This document shows positions 1-10,608 of a stretch of 64,000 bases of DNA, in pieces (position 1 is the stretch's first letter; each line of letters starts with the position of its first letter). The stretch is from Cyanoderma ruficeps. Taxonomy: Eukaryota; Chordata; Aves; Passeriformes; Timaliidae. The position numbers and the translations under genes were made by a program. The stretch is taken from the NCBI GenBank assembly GCA_008694505.1, contig VZDJ01000219.1, forward strand, positions 10,716,350 through 10,780,349. The letters run 5' to 3'. A model generated the notes under the pieces. That model saw only the letters and a program-made list of their open reading frames with translations. It did no database searches and was not told the DNA's origin.

Positions 1-1097
1 CACTTGAGGTATTTTGGCCTGTTTGTTCACAAACCATGTGGTTGATCACCAGACTAGATGACAGTGTCACCCCTGGAAAGGGACTTTGATGGCTTTAATG
101 CAGTTATATCCCACTCCTGTCATAGCAGCTGTGCGAGGAGAAAGAATTTATCACCCCCACGTTTGCATTGGGAGGGTAAATTCCTGTCCTGTAAAACTTA
201 GTGACTGTGAGGAAGCTTCTCAAAGCCTGTCTCGCTGCAGTCAGGGTTTTATTTATTACTAGAACTCCTCCAGAAGCTCAAACGCAACTGCTGTGTTTCA
301 TTATTAAACAGCAGAGTTTTCAGCTTGGGTTTTAAACCTGGTGTTTTTAAGTCTGCAACCTCTCATCTGAAGGACACGCTGAGAAGGGCCTCCTGTTTTC
401 TGAATTAGTGTTTAATGTGTGGGAAGTGTACATCCCAATTGAAGTTTGCCTTCAGAAGCTTCTAATTAGGACAGAATGATTTGATTTTTCAGGAGGTACC
501 TTTTGGGTTTCCAGAAATAACAAGACAGCCACAAGGGTGATGCAGAGCAGGTATCACAGGTTACTGTCATCTTTGCAGCTGTCAGAAGTGTTTTGGTGGA
601 AAGCAAACCCATGTGTTTGAATAAATAAATATTTTTTACTTAATTTATGGTTTTCAATCCAAAAGAAACTGTCAAGTTTGAGGTATAATGACCGACTTTT
701 TTTTGTTTGTTTGTTTGCAGTGGCATGAAAATTTTCAGAAAGACTGAGTGATGTTTTAAGCTACTTCCCTGCAGGATGCGGAGCCACTTAGGTGTTATTT
801 TCCATATAACTTTATACAACAAAGCAGGAGAAAGGAGGCAGGAGAGCCAAGTGTAAAGTGGCCTCTCAGGGGGTAATGATACGGTATGCATTGCAGAGAA
901 AAAAAGGCGAGTGTTTGAAATCACTGCAGTCAGTCTGTGATGTGTGAATAAAGACAAGAATTACCCTGTGTCTGGTTTCCTGTCACAGCTGAAAGGCTGC
1001 TCATGCTTGCTCTCAGTGTTTCATTTGGTAACTAAGTTTTACTGGTCCTGAAACCTGCTGCAGAGGGGACACCTCACCGCTGATGGTTCCGTTTCAG
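1..1097. other. Anonymous non-coding stretch
   Basis: No gene or recognisable interspersed repeat is visible here. The only structured element is a short T-rich run that passes into four TTTG units at about 697-717. A 105-codon minus-strand frame at 640-957 has low-complexity composition and resembles no family known to me, so it is treated as chance. Confidence 0.6.
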
Positions 1098-1255
1098 AGG
1101 GAGCTGCTGAGCAGTCTGTGGAGAAGGACAAGCTCTCAGCTGTGAGCGCTGGTGATTGGTTTGGTGAAACGACAACCGAGGCTGAAACACGTTTCTGCCA
1201 GCAACTGCTGGACAGACTTACACAGCAGATAGTTTTGTATTTAATCTCCTTTCCA
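1098..1255 (+). other. Possible internal exon (unsupported), just upstream of a CR1 fragment
   Basis: Seen: an acceptor-like GTTTCAG ends at 1097 and a donor-like CCA|GTAAGA starts at 1256. The 158 bases between are open in one frame, giving two leading bases plus 52 full codons, so entry is phase 1 and exit phase 0. The encoded peptide has mixed, protein-like composition, with a central GDWFGETTTEAE stretch and a CQQLLDRLTQQIV stretch that could be an amphipathic helix. The frame continues into the CR1 fragment at 1291. The polypyrimidine tract is short and no family is recognised. The alternative is a chance open frame, which is more likely. No transcript evidence is available. Confidence 0.15.
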
Positions 1256-1290
1256 GTAAGAAAAGCTGCATGTTATCCCTACTCAGGAGG

Positions 1291-1420
1291 GGTTCAAGGC
1301 CAAGATGGATGGGGCTTTGAGCAACCTGGTCTAGCAGAAGGTTTTCCTGCCATTCTAGGGTGTGATGATCTTTATGGTACCTTCCAACCCAGACTGTTCT
1401 GTGGTTTGTATGATTCTGTG
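1291..1420 (+). mobile_element. CR1 LINE 3'-end fragment, 5'-truncated
   Basis: The order of motifs is that of the avian CR1 3' terminus: GGTTCAAGGCCAAGATGGATG, then GGGGCTTTGAGCAACCTGGT, a degenerate middle, then GATGATCTTTATGGTACCTT, CCAACCC and a tail resembling TATGATTCTGTG. CR1 copies are inserted by target-primed reverse transcription, are normally truncated at the 5' end and have an octamer-like tail instead of poly-A. This copy keeps only the last ~130 bases and is moderately diverged. It has no coding capacity. Confidence 0.9.
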
Positions 1421-4400
1421 TCTGTGGCTTGTGGGATGACCTGTCTTCCTATTTCCTTGATTAACATTTGGAGGCACCTTGAACCTTCTAGTCCCAGCAG
1501 GTGTGCACCAGCAAGAGATTTCTGGAAACTCAGGTCTTGGCTTGGCAGTGTAACTGTGTGTGGGAGGCAGCACTTCAAAACCTGAAGCCGTTGAGCAGTG
1601 AAGGTCTCCAGGCTGGTCTGGGTGGCCACAGGGTGGTCAGTGGGGTCCTCCAAGTGGCACTGGGCTCTGGCATCCTTTGCAATCTGAGTCTGTGAAGGCA
1701 AGGAAGGATTTCAAAGCCAAGCAGCAGATGTGAGCCTTTGGCCTGTGAATTCATTGTTGTTCCCTGGCACCGAGATCCTCTGTGTCAGAGAGGGGAATTT
1801 AGTGCAAGCCGTAGTAGGTACAAACACAGAGCCTTTTTGTTTCTGTCTGAAGTCACCTCATCAAGCTTTTGGGCTGGTATGTTGGCAGCTGAGCAAAAGG
1901 CTGTTTATTCTACATGACTCCTAACAGTTTTGGAATAGCTTCCAAATACAAATCCATGGCTTGTTCCCCCCAAAAAGCGAGTCAGAAATTTTTAGCTCAT
2001 CTGTCAGTAATTGCTCTGGCTTTTATGGGTCAGCTCTGAGGAGCCAGTGTGATCAGAGCACCGTGTGTAGTCTCCAGGCAAGTTTTACAGCTTTGCCAGT
2101 GGAATGCATATTTTGCTTATAGTTTTAAAATATTATCAGCATATTTCTGAAGACCTTGTTTATTTAGCTAAGCCACTGGCCTGGTCTCAGAGCTGGAAGA
2201 AGAGAATCTTCGTCCCTTTCCTTCTTGCTTTCCCTATGTCCTCCAAATAGACATAAATAACGCCCTTTTTCCTCAGTCTCCTAAAAATGTAGGCTGCATT
2301 TCAGTGAGAACGAGGAAATTGCAGGTAACTTCTGTTCCTCTCATATTTCCTTTTGCAGAACAATTTCATGCAATTGCAGTCTGTCTGTGGGATTTGTTGA
2401 TCCTTGTAGGATGGAGTGCCTGCAATTCCTTCCTCTTTTCCTCCCTGGGAGATCCCTTGCGCTCTGTCTCTGTGTGCTGCATATCAGCTGTAGCAGATCC
2501 TCTCTCCCTGTCGGTGCTGGTAGCTCCCTCCTCAGCAGTCTGTTACTGTTCAAAGCTTTGAAATGATCAAAGAGGAAGATGAGGAGTAACAAACTGCTTG
2601 AACATTTGTTCTGGCAGGGATGGAGTCTCTCACGTGAGGCGTGCTATGGGGCACGTGCTCTGGAAGGTGTAAAGTGTTACTGCTGCTGCTTTGGTAGAGC
2701 CACAGGGAGTCTGATGCAGAAATAAAGAAATTCCTTCTTCCTCTTGGCCCCTTTTGATACAGTGTTTCCCAAGATCTGCATTTCCCAGAGTCTTGAGCTT
2801 TCATTGGCTTTAAATTATTCCCCAGCTTTGAGGGAAGGAAGGGCATGACCGGGATTGTTAGACAGAAGTGCCCGAATTTTGAAACGTACCCAAAACCTTT
2901 TTTCTCTTCGGCTTTTAAGACCCTTGTTTATGGAAATACTTTTTCCTCATTGGCTCCTTTTTCCTCTGGAAGATGAAGCTGCAGATTAAGTAACGTCACC
3001 CATGGGAGCTCTCATGATGGTTATTGGCTTCCTTTGAAATACTGAATTGTTCTCTGTTCCACAAACTGTGACGCCGGCAAATAGGGATGTGCGGGTAGAG
3101 ATTTTTGCAATAGTATCTCTCCAACCACTGTTTGAGATATTATTTTCTTATTTTATTTTTTAATTCCTCACACACTGGCCTTAGGAAAAATGGTAATATC
3201 TTTTCAGTCTTAAAGGGACCCTGAACAAATTGATGGTTTTGAAGAGCAGCAAAATGTGATGCCACTTTTCTGCTGTAGTTCCTCCAAGCAGCTTTGTAGG
3301 TCACATCTGCTGCTTCTTTTCAGCTCCACTTGGGAGCAAAAGCAACATGTAAGCTTCATATACGTAGCTTGAAGTTAGAACAATTATTTTAAACTTGAAA
3401 TCACTTCTTATGTTTAATTGGTGAATGTCTTTATTAGCTCAGTAAATAGAACCTAAAAGAGCAAAACAAATTACAGCTTTGGTATTGCAAAAGAACTTGC
3501 TTCTACCTTGCTTAAAAGGAATTTCTGTGGAAATAATCTGCAAGGAAAAATAGTTATGTGGATGCTTCAGTAATTCACAATGAATATGAACTTGTCTACT
3601 AGCATGGGTTTCATCTTGTGGGAAAAGAAAATTGCAGCTAATTTATGATAGAAATACAAATGTCAAGAAGAAGGAATTAACAGAACAGACAAGAAGGAAT
3701 TATTTATTCCAGGAATGTGCATTGCTCTTTTCAAAGAAAACTTTTCTTCAGTTAAGTTCTGCTGCTTCAGCCTTTTCAAAATTCATGTATGAGCATTTGG
3801 GCTTTAACTCTTGGAAAAGATTAACAACTCTTCTGAGTAAAAAACATGAGGGGTTCCTCATGCCAATGGTTCTGCCACCCTAGCAAACTCCTGACATTTT
3901 TCTCCCATAGGATAAATAATTAATAATGATTAAATATGACAGTATGGACAATTTTTTTTTTGCCCTTATGCAGCATCTGAAAGTTGAAAATTCTTTTGCT
4001 TGTGTGGCCCATGTGGTTTCATCTCAGTCATGGACTTTGTCTTGTGCAGTTGTAAATTAGCACCATTGCATCATGTTTGCAGATAAAAGTTTAATGGAAA
4101 TTCTTATGTCAGTGTGGTTGCCCAACATAAAAAAAATTGGGTTGTTCTGAGATGCCTCAAGGGACAACAGAATACTTTATGGAATCTTAGGTCACAAGTT
4201 ACTTTTAAATATCTTGAGTCAGATACTGTTAGAAGAAAAAAACCTGAATTATCTGTTTCATGGAAATCTGTCTTTTGAATTAGGTCACCTGTACTAAGCT
4301 TCCATAGTTTAAATCTGTATATCACACATGCAGTATTTTATCTCACCGAAATATTATGCATGAGGGGGAAAAAACCAAAGAAATTCTGTTTTACTGAGCC

Positions 4401-6102
4401 CTGGCTAAGAGAATGTGTGTGTGATCCCCAGCCTGCCTCTGGAAGGCTTTGTATTAATGGGGGGTAGAGAGAAATCAGTTACTTAACCTGGAAAAAACCA
4501 CTTTTCCTGAAAGAAAACACAGTAGGTGCTATCGGCTGCATTCCACTTTCAGTCTCTCCAGATGTTTATGGACATGGAAGTGGTTTTAAATGTCCTTAAG
4601 AATTATGTGATTGATGAAATCAGCCAGATTCAGGGATGGGCAGGCATATTTCTGCAGCTTGTTTTGGAACTTGATTAATACACAGATTCTTGCCTCCTGT
4701 TCTCGCTGTCATTAAAACTTCTGAAATTAGTGGGAAGAAAGTGGCAACTTTAGTTTGAACTCTATTCCTTTGATGCTGTGTATGAAAAGTTCTAAATGTA
4801 CTGTGCTTCAACAGTGCAGGTTGGTCAGCAGGGACTCTGAACTTGTCAGAAACAAATGTGAATTAATTTTTTTTCCTAGAATGTTGCAATTTTGTTTCAG
4901 CTGATGTGGGCTCTGTCATACCGATTGCTGTGGAGTAAATTATTACTAAATGTTAGGTGGTAGTGGTGATTATTTCAAAGATAGGGTAATCTAGAAGAGA
5001 CAGCTTGCACAGGAAAAGCAGTCAGTCATATTAACTAAACTGGCAATAACTGCCACAAAACATCATCATCATTTTATACCCCTTTTGGTCATGCTGTTGA
5101 ACTGGATGAACTATGTCCTTGTTTGTGTTTCAGAGAAGAAATCTGGAATACAGTCACTTCAGGGAAAATGCGAGAGCCTTGATTTATTGATGTTATTTTA
5201 TCAATTTTGCACAGGTTTTGTGGGGAGGAGGGAGGGAAGGAAGATTAGGAATTTCAGATGAAGACAGGGAGAAATGGCCACAAATGCCTGTCACACCCAA
5301 GAGCAGCAATCAAATTACTGCCGTGAAGGAAAATGATATCATTGATTATGAGATTTGAAATTGGTGCCTGGAGCACTGGGAAAGCTGACAGTGTGAGCCA
5401 GTGTATTTCAAAAGGAGACTGGGTGCAAATATATTAATATGCTTTTAAGGAGAAGGAATCTTCTGCAGGAGGGCATGGTGTCAGTAATTTATGGGCATGA
5501 ACAAAATGCTGCATCGGTGATTTATAGTGTCAGGCGGGGCTATTAATGTGATTAGGGTTCAGAGTTTAATTTACTTCCCTCTTTAAAGGAGAAGAATTAT
5601 CTACTGTAAAGACATGTATGAGTTGTTTTAAATGGGGTGTGAGGACCCTTCTGGGTTAAACTGAAGGAACTGCTTTAAAGCAGTCAAGAGAGGCAGTGGG
5701 CACTGCACATTCATTTTTCTTAGAACTATGATATCCATCAGGAGTCCCTGTGGGTCCCACCTCTCAGGACATAGCAAGCAGTGACAGGTCTTGTTCTGTC
5801 AGGGCTGGTACCAGTGAACTTTGTTAGTTATTTACTTTTTTTTTCCCCCTAGCTTATGAGAACTGTTCTCTTGGCACAGATTTGAAGTTGTGTGACTTTC
5901 TTAGTTTGAAGAAGAAAAAGAAAGAGATGCTTCATTCTTAGTGTCAAATGACTTAATTTCTTCTGAAGATGCTAAAACCAGAACCGCCTCTGGTTGTGAC
6001 AGTTTTGGTATCCTTTGTAGTAACCTGAGTGATACTTGTGTAGTTTTCACAATAGTTAAAGTGTTGCTTGCAAGAAGACCCCAGGAGCTAGACATGGCAT
6101 TG
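1421..6102. other. Anonymous non-coding stretch
   Basis: No gene recognised. Contents seen: a CTCACGTGAG E-box palindrome at 2629-2638, a T-run at about 3951-3961, AT-rich sequence at roughly 3380-3660, and a purine run at about 5220-5243 with only three G-triplets, too few for a clear quadruplex. Short open frames here (83 codons or fewer) look like chance. Confidence 0.6.
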
Positions 6103-6142
6103 TTACTCTGATTTATGGATGAGAAATGAAGCTCAGAGGAAA
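6103..6142 (-). repeat. Possible MIR-type SINE scrap
   Basis: The plus strand carries a run ending ATGAGAAATGAAGCTCAGAGG, which resembles the reverse complement of the conserved MIR segment read as 'cctcagtttcctcatctgtaaaatg'. Only about 40 bases can be matched and the flanks do not extend the match, so this may be coincidence. MIRs are tRNA-derived SINEs that predate the bird-mammal split. Confidence 0.3.
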
Positions 6143-9100
6143 TTCTAGTTTTCAGGGTTGTGGAAGGCAGAGGCTGTGGGGAAGAGGGCTCATCATCCCA
6201 GAAGCAAGGCTTGTGTGGGTAAAAGAGTGTCTCATTGCTTCCGTCATTAGGAAATCTGTTTGCAGTCCCAAGCCCCAGTGACTTTAGACATTCGCCACCC
6301 AGTTCTCTAAATCTGCTTTTTGAGCACAGTTTCTCTTCCCTGTTTGCCCTGCAGAGCTGCCGCTTGCTATCTTGAGCATCCTCCTCTTTCTCAGTTTTCA
6401 ATTAATCTCTCCCCACTCATCCCAGTCTGTTCCTCTGGCTGGCGCAGAGCTCCCGACAGCTCTCATCTGTGGGAGGGAAGTGTGATTTAACAGGGAGGAG
6501 AGAGAAGCTGAGTGCTTATGCCTTGTGAGTGATTTTTGAGCTGTGGGTTTATTGCCATATACACCTCACCTTGCTTAAAGTCTCCTCTGGAGATCTCTTC
6601 CATCCCTTGCAGCTTTCTTTAAACTTTTCTGGACAAACTTCTTGGCTGATTTTTCCTCTGCTGCTGCGAGTAAAATTTGAGGCAGATGCAGTGCTTTTGT
6701 TGTGACCTTCAGTATCGCTCCCACAGCTGATATGAAATACCATACAAACCTCGATGCAATTTTCCACGGCTGCTGTAGGCAAAATCTCGTATTAATGGAG
6801 GAGCCAGGGGGGATCTGATTGTGCTGTTTCTTCTGATTGTCACACTGGCTTAGAGATCAGTTATGCTTGGGGTCATCTGGCTGTACCTCCCTGTGCATTT
6901 CACTTAGGTATAAAATAATCCACACCTAGATGCTTTTCTATTATCAAAGTGCTTTAGGTGAGTTTGGGCTTTAAACGCTTTCTATGTAAGACTGGGCCAG
7001 GGGGGTTGTTTGTGAGGCAGGAATCTTCCTGGGAGCAGGAGGAGAGATTGAGGCTGTAGAGTGAGAGGTTTTCAGAAGCTGGTGGGGACTGGATATTGGA
7101 TGGGGAAATTCCTGCTGGGAGTCTGGCAAGATGTTTCAAGAATGGGTTTGGATGGAAGTTGAAGGACTGGTTGGGTGTGTGGTGAGAACTGTGGGTACTG
7201 GGTGGGGTGGACATCCTCCAGCAAATGGAGAGGTAGAACCATCATATTATAGCAAGGAAATAATTGGGCTCTGAGTGAAGGGGAAAATAAAAAGAAACTA
7301 AAATGATTCTTTTGGTCTAAAATGCTTGGTTTGAAGGCAGCCGGAGTGATTGCAACTTTCAAAGAGCACTTTTCCCAAGACGAAGTTTCGGCTGGCATAA
7401 AAGCCAGCATTTGACATCTTTTTCATATAATGATTATATTAACAAAAGCAGCCCTCGCTGTTGGCTGCTTTTGTAAAACAACTCCAGCACGGCTCTTCAT
7501 TCTCTCAACTCCTGCGTGCGACTTGAAGTCAGCTCCAAACTCCTGCTGGAATGCAAGCAGGTCAGCTCCTCTGACGCAGTTGGGGTGTTCGAAAGTGCTC
7601 CACATGGCTTGACAAAGGCTCTTTGCAATTGCTCATTTCTGTTGCAGTGGGCAGTTTTCATACGCTGATGTTTGCAGCAGTCTGGCGTTTAACGTTCTCG
7701 TCCCACGGGCAGTGAGAGGAGGATTGCTCAGGCATCTGCCCTGAGATGCTGCTGCACAGATTAAAAAGCCTACAGTTACTAGGAGTTAATTGCTTTGTAA
7801 TTAGTGATGTTTTAATTGTTGCAAATACTGGCTTGTGCTGGTTGCTGAGGGTTAGGTGTTCTTACAGCAGTGAAAATGGACCTCACTGATCAGAAGAGAT
7901 GCTGTATTGAATTTTCCTGATATTTCTGGTGTCCTGTTGTGAGGCTGGCTTTCCTCAGACTGGCGTTTGATTTCCGGGTTGTGTGATGGTTGTAATTTTC
8001 TCTAAAGTGGCCAAACAGAGATTTATCTGTGCTCTCCCTTTTCCTTGTGGGATGCATCCACAGTTAAACCTCACACCTTGTGGGAAACCCTTATTACCTC
8101 TTAAAGTCTAAAATTCTTAATTTTTCTCCAGTGTGTTGCATACTGTGTGATTTAAATAGCAATCCTGATTTCTTTTGTCTTTAAGAAGAGTGCAAGGGTT
8201 AGGGCAGGACTGTGTAAAGAAGGAGGCAATTTTAAGCCCTTCCACTGACAGCCTGGTGGGGTGTGTATATGGGAGGAGGTTGCTAAATAGGAAACTTGTG
8301 ATGTGAGGAATCCTAGGAGCCATGAGGATTGGGTAAATGTTTGCTCTATAAAGCAGAAATAGTCTCCTTTCTCTACTGAGAGAAATCACTTTGCTTATGA
8401 GAGAGCACAGTTTATTAACTGTGGTGACTGGAAATGAAGCAAAGGGAAAAGGATTCATTTTGTAGACTAAAAAAAAACCCAACAAACCCAAAAGAACATT
8501 TCTGCACTGTTCTGATTTATTTTTAAACATATTATCTTCATCTGGTTGCCATCATTCAGAGACAGCTGAGGGGAGGTGTGGAGAAGCACAGAAATTTTCA
8601 ACAGAGCATAAATATGAGAATGAACATTTGTTTCATTACTGTGAACATAGCCTGGATAGGTGAGAAAAAGGAATGTGAGGTAAGTGCTAGACATCAGCTT
8701 TGTTATAATTTGCATTTTATTAATAAATATTCTTGGAAATCATTATCCTTTAGCACCTTATTGAAAACTGCTGCTGAGACTACGTGGGCCATATTTCTTA
8801 CTGATATAAATTTGTGTAGCTGAATTAGAAGTGTGATTTTCCACTTGTCTTGGAAGCTGCTCCAGTTGGACAGGGAAAAGTTATCTCTCTTTGTCAGACT
8901 GAATTGCAGAACTGGGCTTTGCTCTGTTCTGCATATCAGTGGGACAGATAGGAGGCCTTCAATTTGGTGGAGGAAGGCACGTGAATAACCAACAGCTCCA
9001 AATTAAGGACAGGAAAATTAAAAGTTGGACACTTTTGGATGGGGAAAGCCAAACTGTGTGTTGATTGTACATTTTCTGGCTTTTGATATACTCAGAGCAA

Positions 9101-9609
9101 GACAGAATGACTTTCTGGGAGCCTTTTGGTTGGACTGAAGGTATGAGCTCTAATGCAGGGGGACTGTGAGAGACTGCCTTGTGTGACTGATCAAATTAAA
9201 TGAGCCAATGGTTTGTTCTGGTCTTCACAATCTCTGATATCCAGTGCAAGCTATCTTGCTGCTTATGGTGCAAGATTCCAAACCCTTTGTCAAGCAGGTG
9301 AATGAACCGAATTTTGTAGGAATCTGTATTTCCCGTCTCTGAAGTCATCAGCTTTTTTTTTTAATTTAATTTAAATTTTTTTGTGTGCTTTCTAGCTGTG
9401 CTGAATTGATCGTTTCCATGTGGCATAAAAAGAGTATCTTGGTGGGGTTTTATATAAAACTGTAGTAGCCTCACTTGTGTACCTGGACTGAAAATGCACC
9501 TTTTCTGCAGTTCTGGGCAAAACTCAGGAAATTCACCAGAATTTCACACAGGGTCTACTATTACCTGTTCTTTCTACTCATTGAGGCTGACCCCTCACCA
9601 GGACAATAT
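6143..9609. other. Anonymous non-coding stretch
   Basis: No gene or clear repeat. A 166-codon minus-strand frame (5901-6401) overlaps its start but begins at TTG, is rich in Ser and Thr and matches nothing known to me. An A-run followed by CCCAACAAACCC lies at about 8468-8490, and a T/AATTT low-complexity run at about 9352-9382. Opposed 60-codon frames at 7423-7612 on both strands look like chance. Confidence 0.6.
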
Positions 9610-9980
9610 ATGTCCAGGAAGGGACCTCCTGGGTCATTAGGTCCATTTTTCTGCCATCATGAGCAATCACATCACATGAGCCCTTTCATTAACTGATCAC
9701 ACTGCATTTTAGAAGCATGAACACTTTTTGTCCCTGGTACTTCTCCTGGAAAACTGGAATAGAACCTCATTGTCTGATGTCCAGCAGGTATTTACTCACA
9801 GCTGGTTTGCACCCCCTTGTTTCTATGCCAGCCTTCCTTCAGTGTGAATAGGCTTTTTCCCCCTGGGTGTTTGCTTATCTGGTGTATCCAGGAGCAGAAG
9901 TACAGCTCTTCCCAGCTTTCCTTTGGTCAGGACAACAATCATCCTCTTAGTCCTTTCCACCCACTCCAGGGATAAAAATC
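9610..9980 (-). mobile_element. Old CR1/L3-like LINE relic (3' region)
   Basis: Read on the plus strand, the segment runs antisense to an old CR1-type LINE. It opens with GGAAGGGACCTCCTGGGTCA and a degenerate 'ggtccatttttctgcc', the element's 3' end. It continues through the region that in turtle, crocodilian and L3-type CR1s reads like 'cttgtccttgtgcc... cttcagcttaaataa... ccctggtgtttacccctctgatgtatttatagagagcaatcat'. Here the corresponding pieces are CTTGTTTCTATGCCAGCCTT, CCCTGGGTGTTTGCTTATCT and GGTGTATCCAGGAGCAGAAG. Divergence is heavy, so the copy predates the avian CR1 bursts seen elsewhere in the window. No frame survives. The boundaries are approximate, and the family assignment rests on remembered consensus. 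Confidence 0.6.
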
Positions 9981-10526
9981 AAATTACCCACATGAGAAAT
10001 TCTTCTCAGCGATTGCTAATACTCTAAAGAGAAAAAGACAGAGGAAACTTTAAAGGACAGCTAAACTGAGAATCTTTTAAACGTCTGTCTTGTGGTCGTT
10101 GTAAAGAATGTCATCATTTTTTTTTTTGTTTCGTTGAAGCTGTGGCTGCTGATAAACTTCCAAGCTCAGCAATATGAGGGATTTTCATCCTAGAGGTTCC
10201 TTAAGGAAAAAGTCAAAGAGGGGAGAATTGGGAAAGTATTTCTCATGAAGCACAAATAATTTGGGGGGAAATTGTGGAAAATAATGCTGGATATGGTGGT
10301 GTGAGGTGTTATTGTAGACCTTGTAGCAGAGATGTTCCTCATGGAAAGGGGTTTTGGTATTTTGGTGTGGTCCGAAAGAATCTGGGCTTTCTTTACCACC
10401 TCTGCTCAAGATTTTATCTCTTTAAAGGAGGAAGCTGTCCTGTAGATATGCTGTAGCTGCATATTTCTTTCTTCTGGTCAATGAGAAGTCAAATTTCAAA
10501 CCATTCTTTGCCAGGCAGGTGATAAC

Positions 10527-10608
10527 AGCTTTAAATTTAAAGAAAATGATGAAATGACTGAACAAATAGCTTTAAATTTAAAGAAAAGGATGGAATGACT
10601 GAACAATT
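10527..10608. repeat. Two-copy 41-bp tandem duplication
   Basis: Copy one is 10527-10567 and copy two 10568-10608. They differ at only about three positions (AAAATGATGAAATG against AAAAGGATGGAATG, and the final CAAAT against CAATT). Each copy contains the perfect 14-bp palindrome CTTTAAATTTAAAG. The low divergence suggests a fairly recent local duplication, probably by replication slippage. No open frame or known motif spans the pair. Confidence 0.92.

Noticed and set aside
5220..5243. Purine run considered as a G-quadruplex
   Set aside because: It has only three G-triplets, so a canonical four-run quadruplex is not formed.
5901..6401. 166-codon minus-strand open frame
   Set aside because: It begins at TTG, has Ser/Thr-rich, low-information composition, contains a possible MIR scrap and matches no family known to me.
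7423..7612. Fully opposed 60-codon frames on both strands
   Set aside because: Short, no family, and expected by chance in a stop-poor segment.
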